Shown here in pieces: positions 1 through 6,516 of a stretch of 6,727 nucleotides of DNA (the first letter of the stretch is position 1; every line of letters begins with the position of its first letter). The stretch comes from Bacteroides sp. (GTDB lineage Bacteria > Bacteroidota > Bacteroidia > Bacteroidales > GCA-2748055). The stretch is from positions 1 through 6,727 of the forward strand of contig DSDZ01000018.1 of NCBI GenBank assembly GCA_011048475.1, given 5' to 3'. The notes under the pieces are model-generated. The model ran no database searches, was not told the DNA's origin, and saw only the letters and a list, made by a program, of their open reading frames with translations. A program made the translations under genes and the position numbers.

Positions 1-987
1 GGGGAACTGAAGTCCATTGCCGTGATCGGTCCCCTCGCCCACCAGGTGATCTCTGACTGGTATGCGGGAACGCCGCCCTATGCGGTGTCCGTGCTGGACG
101 GGATCCGGAATGCCCTCGGGGAAGGCGCAGAGGTCCTTTATGCAGCCAGCAACAAGGCTGATTCGGCGGTGATCGCCGCCGGAAGGGCCGATGCGGCTGT
201 GGTCTGCGTGGGCAATCATCCCCTCAGCTACGGCCTTGGATGGGGACAGAACCATGTACCCAGCGACGGGCGGGAGGATGTGGACCGCCAGGCCATCTCC
301 CTGGAACAGGAAGACCTGGTCAGGCTGGTCATGGCCGCCAATCCCAATACGGTGCTTGTACTTGTTTCCAGTTTCCCTTATGCCATCCCCTGGTCAAAGG
401 AACATGTGCCTTCCATTTTGCACATCACCCACTCCAGCCAGGAAATGGGGAACGGGGTGGCGGATATACTGTTCGGCAAAGAGAGCCCTGCCGGCCGTCT
501 GGTCCAGACCTGGACGGCCTCCATTGAACAGCTTCCGCCCATCCTGGATTACGACATCCGCAACGGGAGGACTTACATGTATGATCCGCATGAGCCCCTG
601 TTTCCTTTCGGGCACGGGCTCACATACACAACTTTCGAATACAGGGACCTTGAAACCAGCCAGGAGTCCATCCGCACGGGTGAGGTCGTAGACATCTCCC
701 TGACGGTGGAAAACACCGGCAGCGTGGACAGTGATGAAGTGGTGCAGCTGTATGTGAGCCACCCCGGTTCGAAAGTTCAGCGCCCACAGAAAGCACTGAA
801 GGGCTTTCTGCGCATCCACATCCCCGCAGGTGAAAGCAGGAAAGTGACCATCCCCCTGGAGGCGGAGGAGCTCTGTTACTGGGAAGAGAAGGAACACGAT
901 TTTGTGCTCGAAAGAGGCCCTGTCAACCTGGAAATCGGAGCCTCATCGGCTGATATCAGGCTGAAGGGGAACCTTCGCGCAGAATAA
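1..987 (+). CDS. Glycoside hydrolase family 3, C-terminal part (5' end outside window)
   Basis: The reading frame is open from base 1 (it begins GELKSIAVIGP), so the gene starts upstream and 328 residues are visible. The visible part begins at the GH3 C-terminal alpha/beta sandwich domain. WYAGTPPYAVSVLDGI (about residues 20-35) resembles the beta-xylosidase-like branch. GREDVDRQAISL (about 90-101) matches the conserved region around the GxxxDR loop. GVADILFGKESPAGRL and PLFPFGHGLTYTTFEY (about 152-214) are diagnostic GH3 signatures. A fibronectin type III-like domain follows (about 230-325; QLYVSHPGS, RPQKALKGF). The family removes beta-linked glucose, xylose or related sugars from oligosaccharide ends; in Bacteroidota these enzymes are usually periplasmic. 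The catalytic nucleophile aspartate lies in the N-terminal barrel and is not visible, so activity and exact substrate cannot be judged. The xylosidase leaning is an inference. The stop lies 15 bases before the next gene. Confidence 0.95.
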   Translation, partial: GELKSIAVIGPLAHQVISDWYAGTPPYAVSVLDGIRNALGEGAEVLYAASNKADSAVIAAGRADAAVVCVGNHPLSYGLGWGQNHVPSDGREDVDRQAISLEQEDLVRLVMAANPNTVLVLVSSFPYAIPWSKEHVPSILHITHSSQEMGNGVADILFGKESPAGRLVQTWTASIEQLPPILDYDIRNGRTYMYDPHEPLFPFGHGLTYTTFEYRDLETSQESIRTGEVVDISLTVENTGSVDSDEVVQLYVSHPGSKVQRPQKALKGFLRIHIPAGESRKVTIPLEAEELCYWEEKEHDFVLERGPVNLEIGASSADIRLKGNLRAE

Positions 988-989
988 TG

Positions 990-997
990 TATATTTG
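990..997 (+). promoter_or_regulatory. Possible Bacteroidota -7 promoter box (TAnnTTTG)
   Basis: TATATTTG matches the Bacteroidota -7 consensus TAnnTTTG at all six fixed positions. It starts just after the GH3 stop and ends 5 bases before the ATG of the DUF308 gene. Transcription from it would begin at or very near the start codon, giving a leaderless or nearly leaderless mRNA. No clear TTG -33 element lies about 20 bases upstream, inside the end of the GH3 gene, so the call rests on the -7 half alone. Read-through from GH3 is the alternative. Confidence 0.4.
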
Positions 998-1002
998 TAA
1001 CC

Positions 1003-1527
1003 ATGAACTATCTTCAGAACAACAGCTGGTGGATTGAAGGCCTCAAGGGAATACTGGTGCTGATCCTCGGGATCATCTGTCTCGTCAATCCGGCCAGCGC
1101 ACTCGCAGCAACAGCCATCTACCTTGGCATCCTCGCCATCCTGACAGGACTGACCGTTGTGATTGTATCCCTGGCAAAAAAACAGGCCAACTGGGAGTTC
1201 TGGATTGCGGAAGGGGGCTTTAGCCTGGTCATCGGAGTGTTGCTGGTTTCTTTTCCAAAGCTGGCCATCAACATGGTGATCATCCTGGTCAGCCTGTTGA
1301 TCATCGCCATCAGTATCATACAGATCCTGACCTATATCAACCTGAAAAAATCAGGCTATTCTTCACAGGTGGTACTTTTTACGGCGATCCTTTCCCTGAT
1401 CATCGGGATCCTTTTGCTGTTCAATCCGTTCGAAGGAGCCAAAGCCGTGGCCATCGTTGTGGGAGTTTTTGCCGTCGTATATGGCGTTTCCAGCCTCTTT
1501 GCCGCCTTCAAATTACTGGGAAGATAG
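1003..1527 (+). CDS. DUF308/HdeD-like six-helix membrane protein
   Basis: A 174-residue, very hydrophobic protein that fits the DUF308 (HdeD-like) family by length and pattern. It shows three internal repeats, each a helix pair introduced by a glycine-rich helix ending near a proline: GILVLILGIICLVNP (about 16-30), GGFSLVIGVLLVSFP (71-85) and ILSLIIGILLLFNP (129-142). This gives six predicted membrane segments with short polar loops (KKQANWEFW, NLKKSGYSS). HdeD in E. coli is linked to acid resistance, but the biochemical role of the family is unknown and acid resistance is not shown here. The ATG is preceded by no strong Shine-Dalgarno sequence, which is normal in Bacteroidota; a -7-like box sits just upstream. 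Being next to GH3 probably has no functional meaning. The family call is strong; no specific function can be given. Confidence 0.88.
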   Translation: MNYLQNNSWWIEGLKGILVLILGIICLVNPASALAATAIYLGILAILTGLTVVIVSLAKKQANWEFWIAEGGFSLVIGVLLVSFPKLAINMVIILVSLLIIAISIIQILTYINLKKSGYSSQVVLFTAILSLIIGILLLFNPFEGAKAVAIVVGVFAVVYGVSSLFAAFKLLGR

Positions 1528-1550
1528 CCTTTCCCGGGTCTGTTTAAGCA

Positions 1551-1558
1551 TATTTTTC
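1551..1558 (+). promoter_or_regulatory. Weak -7-like box upstream of the OmpA-family lipoprotein
   Basis: TATTTTTC differs from TAnnTTTG only in the last base. It lies in an AT-rich 54-base gap between the DUF308 gene and the OmpA-family gene, 23 bases before the preferred ATG. I see no convincing -33 TTG at the expected spacing, so this is a weak candidate. Confidence 0.22.
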
Positions 1559-1581
1559 TACGAACCAAAATCAATAAAGTG

Positions 1582-2253
1582 ATGAACCACACAACAAGAC
1601 AACTAACATGGATCCTGGTTGCATTGCTTGTGCTAGCAGGTTGTTCTTCCATGAACAGGACCCAGAAAGGCGCCGTGGTCGGAACCGCATCCGGTGCCGC
1701 CATGGGCGCGATCATCGGTGAAGCCACCGGAAATCCTGCCCTGGGGACGATCATCGGGGCCACCGTAGGAGGTGCCACCGGTGCCGTGATCGGGCATCAG
1801 ATGGACAAGCAGGCCGAAGAAATTGAGAATTCCGTCCCCGATGCAAGGGTCGAAAGGGTCGGTGAAGGGATCGTGGTGGAATTCGACAGCAACATCCTGT
1901 TTGGATTCGACAGCTCGGACCTGACCGGTGCATCCAAAGAGAACCTGGATAAACTGGTGGTGGTCCTGGAGAAATACCCGGATACCAACATTGAGATCCA
2001 GGGGCACACCGACAGCACGGGACCTGAAGATTACAACCAGGCATTGTCGGAGCGCCGTGCCCGGTCGGTGGCCGGCTACCTGGCTGCACAGGGTGTGATG
2101 GACGAGCGGCTGAACACGGTCGGTTTCGGTGAAACCACACCCCGGTACGACAACGAAACGGACGAGGGGCGTGCACAGAACCGCAGGGTTGATTTCCTGA
2201 TCACGGCCAATGAAAAGATGATCTCGGAAGCTGCCGAAGAAGCCAACAGGTAA
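1582..2253 (+). CDS. OmpA-family lipoprotein with glycine-zipper region
   Basis: A 223-residue envelope protein expected to tether the outer membrane to peptidoglycan. The signal peptide (1-20) ends in the lipobox LAGC with the lipidated cysteine at 21. A glycine-zipper stretch follows (about 30-71; repeated GxxxG patterns such as GTIIGATVGGATGAVIG), then an OmpA-like domain (about 95-213). The domain carries GHTDSTGPEDYNQALSERRA; Asp144 and Arg159 have the 15-residue spacing of the pair that binds diaminopimelate in OmpA-type domains (Asp271/Arg286 in Acinetobacter OmpA), so peptidoglycan binding should be intact. The layout is like E. coli YiaD. I prefer the ATG at 1582; a GTG directly before it (1579) would add one residue. 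The beta-barrel gene follows after 53 bases, and the two may be co-transcribed. Confident in family and location; the exact role is inferred. Confidence 0.95.
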   Translation: MNHTTRQLTWILVALLVLAGCSSMNRTQKGAVVGTASGAAMGAIIGEATGNPALGTIIGATVGGATGAVIGHQMDKQAEEIENSVPDARVERVGEGIVVEFDSNILFGFDSSDLTGASKENLDKLVVVLEKYPDTNIEIQGHTDSTGPEDYNQALSERRARSVAGYLAAQGVMDERLNTVGFGETTPRYDNETDEGRAQNRRVDFLITANEKMISEAAEEANR

Positions 2254-2260
2254 GGGTCCC

Positions 2261-2274
2261 CCTCCGGCAGGAGG
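2261..2274 (+). other. Small GC-rich hairpin between the OmpA-family and beta-barrel genes
   Basis: CCTCC-GGCA-GGAGG is a perfect 5-bp stem with a 4-base loop, 8 bases after the stop codon of the lipoprotein gene. The sequence after it (ATCATTGATTATTTC) is AT-rich but has no uninterrupted T run, so it is more likely a weak attenuator, an mRNA 3'-end stabiliser or chance than a full terminator. Confidence 0.25.
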
Positions 2275-2306
2275 ATCATTGATTATTTCACTTAAAATTA
2301 TAAGAG

Positions 2307-2969
2307 ATGAAAACAAGATCACTGATAATTTCCATGGTTTTTCTGCTGATTTCCGGCCTGATGGTTTTCGCACAGGACGGACAAAAAATTACATTCGGAG
2401 TCCAGGGCGGACTGAACCTTCAGAACATGTCCGCAAAAGACACCGATGGCGTTGACGTGGAAAATTCCCTGATCCCTGGATTCCATGCCGGGGTGAATGT
2501 GATCATCCCCATTGCACCGGATTTCTACTTCCAGCCCGTGCTTCAGTTTTCCCAGAAGGGAGCCAAGACCGAGGAAAGCCCCGATCCGGTCACATTCAGG
2601 GTAAATTACCTGGAACTTCCCCTGAACCTCCTGTACCGGGGGAGGCTCGGACAGGGTTATGTCCTGCTGGGTTTTGGTCCTTATGTGGGGTATGGCATAA
2701 CCGGCAAAGCCACCTCCGGCGACGAGGAGATGGACATTGAATTCCAGAGCACCATCGAAACCGGCGATCCCCATTCCTCTGCTTATATTAAAGCGCTGGA
2801 TGCGGGAGCCGGGATCTATGCAGGATACGAAACCGCCCTGGGACTCTATTTCCAGCTGAACACCCAGTACGGTCTGTTGAATATCAGTCCGGAAGATAAG
2901 CGCCTGAGCGACGACCAGTCCAGGGCGAACAACGTGGGATTCGGCATCTCCGCGGGATTCCGTTTCTGA
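2307..2969 (+). CDS. PorT-family outer-membrane beta-barrel protein
   Basis: A 220-residue protein with a typical signal peptide (1-22; KTR, hydrophobic core, then VFA before Gln23). The mature part is an alternating beta-strand pattern ending in phenylalanine (GFGISAGFRF), the usual recognition signal for outer-membrane barrel assembly. ITFGVQGGLNLQNM at the mature start and YLELPLNLLYRG plus YVLLGFGPYVGYGI (about 101-131) match the Bacteroidota PorT-like outer-membrane beta-barrel family, most likely an 8-stranded barrel. Family members are structural or of unknown function; PorT itself takes part in type IX secretion, but general members should not be assumed to do so. The gene follows the OmpA-family lipoprotein by 53 bases on the same strand. 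AAGAG directly before the ATG is the only purine-rich start signal. Transcription should end at the hairpin at 3007-3048. Confidence 0.9.
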   Translation: MKTRSLIISMVFLLISGLMVFAQDGQKITFGVQGGLNLQNMSAKDTDGVDVENSLIPGFHAGVNVIIPIAPDFYFQPVLQFSQKGAKTEESPDPVTFRVNYLELPLNLLYRGRLGQGYVLLGFGPYVGYGITGKATSGDEEMDIEFQSTIETGDPHSSAYIKALDAGAGIYAGYETALGLYFQLNTQYGLLNISPEDKRLSDDQSRANNVGFGISAGFRF

Positions 2970-3006
2970 TCGCAACTTGTATTTTCTCCAGGGGAATATT
3001 CATCGT

Positions 3007-3048
3007 AAGAAGCCGCCTTTACCTTCAATCCGGGGCCGCTTCTTTTTT
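3007..3048 (+). terminator. Rho-independent terminator for the + strand block
   Basis: AAGAAGC (3007-3013) pairs with GCTTCTT (3038-3044). The stem continues inward after one C-C mismatch with 3 more GC pairs (3015-3017 with 3034-3036), and the T run extends through 3048. The T tract lies on the + strand side only, so the hairpin should stop transcripts from the beta-barrel gene. It overlaps the last codons and stop of the convergent gene (stop at 3025-3027). The loop is long, about 16 bases, which lowers confidence somewhat. Confidence 0.6.
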
Positions 3049-5094
3049 GTTATCGGCCCATCCCGGTATTGATACGGTGGCCTGGTAGTTGGAACTGTTG
3101 TAGAGAGGGTTGCGCACAGGCCGGTACAGGTCTCCTTCCTTCGGATTGTCCTCCTGTGTATAGACCCAGATCGCTCCCGGGTCCCAGACCACGATCTCAT
3201 CGCGACAGTCGCCCGTGATATCCAGCACCGCATAGCACATATCCGGGTGACCGTCATCGGGGAATTCAAGCACCCGGCGGCCACGGCCGTCCCACGCCCC
3301 GCCTTCTTCCACATTGGCGTTCAGCACGAAAAACTCCTCCCCTTCGCCGGTCCAGTTCAGCGGGAGACACATGCTCCCGTACTGGTTGGGCTCCAGATCA
3401 TGGTAGATGTTACCCCGTGCATCGTACAGATGGATGATCCCCTGGTTCCCCCAGAAATTGACCGAGACCGTCTCCAGTCCGGGCAGGTCGTCCCTGAAAT
3501 TGGCCACGGCCGGGTTCTGCACATGCCCCACGTAATGATGTTTGAATATCTCCCCTTCCGCGGTAGCGAAGAACATCCCCTCATCACTGGCCGCACAGAG
3601 ATAGACGGGCTCCCCTTCCCCCGCAAGATCCACCACGGCCACCCCGTCGGCATGATCCTCCAGGACCGAATCCAGGCTCCAGAGCTTCTTCCCGTAGTCG
3701 TCAAACAGGCTGTAGCCCATTAGCAACTCATCCTTTCCGTCCGCATCCGTATCATAGGCGTAAGGATAATGCCCTGTGGTGCATTCATTCTCCCAGAGGA
3801 CATTCAGCTGCGGATCGTAGGCCCACACATACCGGTAGCGGTCCTTCAGGATGATGTTCCCGTCATATCCCCTGCCTTCCAGGTCGCAGAAATAGAGGCA
3901 GTCGCCCAAAATGCGCGGGAAGATGTTATGGCCAGAAGGCAGCGGCTTGCCTCCCGGAGAGAGCGGTGTGGGACGGCTGTACTTTGTTTTTCCGGTCCTT
4001 CCATCGGCCACGATGATCCGCTGACCCATGCAATAGACCACCTCGCTCTGTCCGTTATCATCCAGGTCGTGGATCTGGAAAGCCACATCGTTGGTCAGGC
4101 TGGTCTTCCAGGGATCAGGAGAGCCCACCTGCCACAGTGTTTCTCCGTCGAAGGTCATGGCCGTGAGGCAGCTCAGCTCGCTGTTGCGGTCCTTAGGCCC
4201 GTGGTGCACCACCTGTCCCATGAGCACATCCGGGGTCCCGTCCCCGTCCAGGTCCCCGAACCTCAGGTTGCGGGCGGTCCCCGCATCACCCGTCTGGATC
4301 TTTTTCCAGAGCCTCATCTCCGGGATCCCCTGCTGCAGGGCTGTTTCTTCTCTTTCTCGCTCCAGTATCTCTCGTTCCAGACGCCTGGCAGCCTCTCTGC
4401 CGGTGGTGACCCGCACCGCCCCGAAGCGGGCCGGGCCATCTGCAAGAAACCCGATCTTCCCGGTGGCATAGGTGCTGTCTTTACATGTAAACATTCCCTT
4501 TTCATTCATCCATGCCGTGATCCGGGGGCCTGAAACAGTGATGCGCAACGCGATTTCCCCCGTCCCACTGCTGTCGAGTTCTTTTTCGGCCAGGATCCTT
4601 TCATCGGGCATCCTGAAAGCCTTCCCGTGGTTGACCACCATCAGCCTGACCATTTGATCTTCGATTCCGAAAAAGTAATAACACCGGTCGTTCCGGTACC
4701 GGAAAACGACCCCGCACCTGGAAACAAGCGTTTCCGGACGGATGTTCACCCGGACCGTATAATCCCTCCAGAGGGTATCGCCCGCAATGACCATGGGATG
4801 CCAGTGCCGGTCCTGGTTGATCCCGTCCTGGCACAGGTACCGCTTCCCGTCAGATGCACGGACGTACCACGATTCGGGCAGGTTGTACCGGAAGGTGGAA
4901 ATGGCCCAGTTCCCCACGGGGGCGGCCGAGGGAAGGTAATGGTACTCAGTATGCGCCCCTGCGCCTGCGCCCAGTGGACCCCTTCGCATCCCGCTGTAAT
5001 CGTCCGAGAAGATCACCACACTGTCATTGCCAGTTTTGCATGAGATAAGGACTGTTATCAGGATGAAAACGGTAATTGTCTTAGATGTTTGCAT
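3025..5094 (-). CDS. Lipoprotein with concanavalin-like domain and PL11-like (rhamnogalacturonan lyase) beta-propeller
   Basis: A 689-residue lipoprotein. The signal peptide ends in LISC with the lipidated cysteine at 19. Residues about 27-230 form a concanavalin/laminin-G-like beta-sandwich (WRDYTVRVNIRP, GVVFRYRNDRCYYFF, GKIGFLADGPARFGAVRV). A charged helical linker follows (232-252, rich in Arg/Glu). Residues about 255-675 form a beta-propeller with Asp-rich, calcium-type loops: DLDGDGTPD (281), DLDDNGQSE (343), DTDADGKDE (448) and DITGDCRDE (625). The order LMGYSLFDDYGKKLW, HADGVAVVDL, GDCRDEIVVW and LYRPVRNPLY parallels family PL11 rhamnogalacturonan lyases (compare GDALHVGDL and GDWREEV in that family). 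It may therefore cleave or bind pectin-like or related uronate polysaccharides at the cell surface or in the periplasm. Catalytic residues cannot be confirmed by eye, so a non-enzymatic FG-GAP/VCBS-type binding protein remains possible. The start ATG lies 33 bases after the stop of an AbiEii remnant. Its last codons lie in the opposing terminator. Confidence 0.75.
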   Translation of the reverse strand: MQTSKTITVFILITVLISCKTGNDSVVIFSDDYSGMRRGPLGAGAGAHTEYHYLPSAAPVGNWAISTFRYNLPESWYVRASDGKRYLCQDGINQDRHWHPMVIAGDTLWRDYTVRVNIRPETLVSRCGVVFRYRNDRCYYFFGIEDQMVRLMVVNHGKAFRMPDERILAEKELDSSGTGEIALRITVSGPRITAWMNEKGMFTCKDSTYATGKIGFLADGPARFGAVRVTTGREAARRLEREILEREREETALQQGIPEMRLWKKIQTGDAGTARNLRFGDLDGDGTPDVLMGQVVHHGPKDRNSELSCLTAMTFDGETLWQVGSPDPWKTSLTNDVAFQIHDLDDNGQSEVVYCMGQRIIVADGRTGKTKYSRPTPLSPGGKPLPSGHNIFPRILGDCLYFCDLEGRGYDGNIILKDRYRYVWAYDPQLNVLWENECTTGHYPYAYDTDADGKDELLMGYSLFDDYGKKLWSLDSVLEDHADGVAVVDLAGEGEPVYLCAASDEGMFFATAEGEIFKHHYVGHVQNPAVANFRDDLPGLETVSVNFWGNQGIIHLYDARGNIYHDLEPNQYGSMCLPLNWTGEGEEFFVLNANVEEGGAWDGRGRRVLEFPDDGHPDMCYAVLDITGDCRDEIVVWDPGAIWVYTQEDNPKEGDLYRPVRNPLYNSSNYQATVSIPGWADNKKEAAPD

Positions 5095-5127
5095 TGGGTC
5101 ACAGACTTCAGTATGTTCCTGAATACT

Positions 5128-5628
5128 TCACAAATCTTGAATAAACTCATTCACAAGTAGTATGCGTTCACTGTTTTTTTTGTTGAACAGAAGGTGATCA
5201 AAGTCTTTTTTCTTTACCTCCAGGTCCACCTTCTTCAATATTTTTTCTGTAGCGCCTTTAAGTTCCTCCAGGTTATGAATGCCATTTTTTTGAGTGAGGG
5301 ATTCGTAATCTGGTTTTATCTGGGAAAGCAGAAAAATGGCATCATAAAAATCACGGCCTTTTTGACGCGACAGCATCGCAGATAATTTCATGGAACACAT
5401 TACTTCATCTGAAGGCACAGGAAACGGGAAAAAGTAACCACAACCTTTTATGTTTTTCAAGCTGCGTTTATACTGTATATACTGGTCCTCACATTCGATC
5501 TTTATTTCTGTTATGCAGCAAATATGGTGCGTTTTAAAAACATAATGAAATATTGATTTGGTTTTTAAAGGCAGACTTTGCGCCAAGTGTTTAGCAAGGG
5601 GGGTAATTACAAGGAATATAAGATGCAA
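5128..5628 (-). pseudogene. Truncated AbiEii/AbiGii-type nucleotidyltransferase toxin (C-terminal half)
   Basis: The open frame encodes up to 166 residues from a TTG at 5628, but recognisable homology covers only about residues 38-166. VPSDEVMCSMKLSAMLSRQ and KGRDFYDAIFLL (about 71-101) match the C-terminal part of AbiEii/AbiGii-family nucleotidyltransferases (conserved Lys and the RDxxD motif). The tail FNKKNSERILL is also typical. AbiEii is the toxin of type IV toxin-antitoxin and abortive-infection pairs. The N-terminal half with the nucleotide-binding GS/GGT and DxD motifs is missing, and the sequence before the homology does not resemble it. The first in-frame ATG is at residue 77, well inside the conserved part, so no good start exists. 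No AbiEi-like antitoxin gene is visible. The segment is clearly more AT-rich than its flanks, suggesting foreign origin. I infer an inactive remnant. It could still be a short expressed protein, though that is less likely. Confidence 0.7.
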
Positions 5629-5850
5629 CTGATCGTTCCCGAATACAAAAAGAGGACACCGTCCGTAAAGAGGAAGATTTCCTGCTATTTCGGATTAACG
5701 CGGGATTACGCAACAACCTGCGGTTGCTTCGCGATCACCGGTCGGGGAGGTGAAAAACTGAAGGGGTGCCTGCTTTTATGCAGTTTATGTTATTTCAGAT
5801 TATTTACCCTTGATCCGCTACATTCAGCGGTGAATGATGTTCGTGGGTGA
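5623..5850 (+). CDS. Doubtful small ORF, unknown
   Basis: A 75-codon ORF with ATG at 5623, preceded by GGAATATAAG. It overlaps the 3' end of the convergent SnoaL-like gene by 47 bases. The product is Lys- and Cys-rich (CYFGLTRDYATTCGCFAITG, about residues 20-39) and I do not recognise it. The middle of the product aligns without gaps over 12 residues to the start of the partial ORF at 6657. The ORF runs opposite to its neighbours and fills an otherwise gene-free patch, so chance or a decayed gene is the most likely explanation. Confidence 0.15.
   Translation: MQLIVPEYKKRTPSVKRKISCYFGLTRDYATTCGCFAITGRGGEKLKGCLLLCSLCYFRLFTLDPLHSAVNDVRG
5629..5803. other. Gene-poor stretch between AbiEii remnant and SnoaL-like gene
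   Basis: There is no convincing gene here on the - strand: the frame leading into the AbiEii remnant is open only back to a TAA near 5698 and shows no family similarity. The patch is less AT-rich than the AbiEii segment, with a composition change near 5570-5580 that may mark the junction where the toxin gene was cut. It contains the palindromic GCAACAACCTGCGGTTGC (5710-5727, stems of 5 bp) and a weak CTGC/GCAG hairpin (5770-5783) downstream of the SnoaL-like gene. Neither is followed by a convincing T tract. Confidence 0.4.
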
Positions 5851-6322
5851 TTTTCCAGGCACCGTCAACTTTTACAAATACCAGCGTTGTTGAACCCCAG
5901 ATCTGATGAACTTCTCCTCCAATAACAGGACGAAAGTCTGCATGGAAAGTAACAACGGCCACATCGCCAAAAACATCGATCTTCAAATCACCCAGGTCAT
6001 AGTCGAAGCCGGAAATTGCACCGACCAGTCCACGCTCATAGTGTTCGTTATCTGCAGAATTAAAGCGATGCTCACTATCCCTGAACTCTGTGAATTTTGG
6101 TCCGTACACGTGATAGGAAATGAGCCTGTCGGCATCGTTGTCCTGAATGCTTTTAAATATTCCATCGAGCACGTTTTTTATCTCAGCCTGAGATTCAGGA
6201 AACTGATCGTTGATAATATCGATCTTTTGTTCCTCAACAATCATATTATCATTCTTTTGACCGCAACCGGAAAATACTGCACTGAAGATGATCATCGCTA
6301 AAAACGTCAATTTTGTTTTCAT
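5804..6322 (-). CDS. SnoaL/NTF2-like domain lipoprotein
   Basis: A 172-residue protein with a signal peptide (1-19) and lipobox FSGC, lipidated Cys20. The residues after it, GQKND, resemble the polar/acidic lipoprotein export signal of Bacteroidota (QKDD-type), hinting at surface display. After a linker, residues about 45-165 fit the SnoaL-like/DUF4440 cone fold of the NTF2-like superfamily: helices with IFKSIQDNDADRLISYH, then strands FGDVAVVTFHADFRP, TTLVFVKVDGAWKITHEHHSPL. This fold binds small hydrophobic ligands, acts as an isomerase or hydrolase, or serves as a scaffold, so no reaction can be assigned. The ATG at 6322 is preceded by a very AT-rich stretch (TCTAAAATTTTTAAATC) without an exact TAnnTTTG box. 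The gene stands alone with no partner in the same orientation nearby. The fold call is good; function is unknown. Confidence 0.8.
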   Translation of the reverse strand: MKTKLTFLAMIIFSAVFSGCGQKNDNMIVEEQKIDIINDQFPESQAEIKNVLDGIFKSIQDNDADRLISYHVYGPKFTEFRDSEHRFNSADNEHYERGLVGAISGFDYDLGDLKIDVFGDVAVVTFHADFRPVIGGEVHQIWGSTTLVFVKVDGAWKITHEHHSPLNVADQG

Positions 6323-6465
6323 GATTTAAAAATTTTAGATGATGGTTATTGTATTAATTTGTTGTAATCAGGTTTTTTGGGGTTCGAGGCTTCATACCAT
6401 TGTAATAATCCCTGCACCACTTTGTAACTTTTGCAGTATTGGAGGGGCCAGGATCTGCTCCCACA

Positions 6466-6480
6466 ATGGCCTTTGGCCAT
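6466..6480. repeat. Perfect inverted repeat ATGGCC-TTT-GGCCAT
   Basis: A 6-bp perfect stem with a 3-base loop in the GC-richer core of the right-hand intergenic region. It has no T tract on either side, so it is not a standard terminator. It may be a protein site, a REP-like element or part of a decayed gene. Confidence 0.45.
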
Positions 6481-6500
6481 CGGGCGCTCCGTTTGGCCCA

Positions 6501-6516
6501 TGCAGTTTCCGCTGCA
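6501..6516. repeat. Inverted repeat TGCAG-N6-CTGCA
   Basis: A 5-bp stem with a 6-base loop, 20 bases after the larger hairpin. On its own it could be chance; together the two hairpins mark the same GC-rich patch. Confidence 0.25.

Noticed and set aside
1633..2373. Long - strand ORF opposite the OmpA-family gene
   Set aside because: It is the reverse-strand shadow of a clear lipoprotein gene; its product is low-complexity and shows no domain.
2319..2975. Long - strand ORF opposite the beta-barrel gene
   Set aside because: The + strand has a signal peptide, barrel strands and terminal Phe; the - strand product has no recognisable features.
3769..4533. 254-codon + strand ORF inside the lyase-like gene
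   Set aside because: It is antisense to a well-supported 689-residue lipoprotein with a signal peptide and repeated Asp loops; its own product has no domain.
5770..5783. CTGC-TTTTAT-GCAG hairpin as a terminator for the SnoaL-like gene
   Set aside because: The stem is only 4 bp and no T run follows in the - direction.
6370..6395. GGGGTTCGAGGC resembles a tRNA T-loop
   Set aside because: The flanking bases do not form the 5-bp T stem, and no acceptor, D or anticodon arm can be drawn around it.
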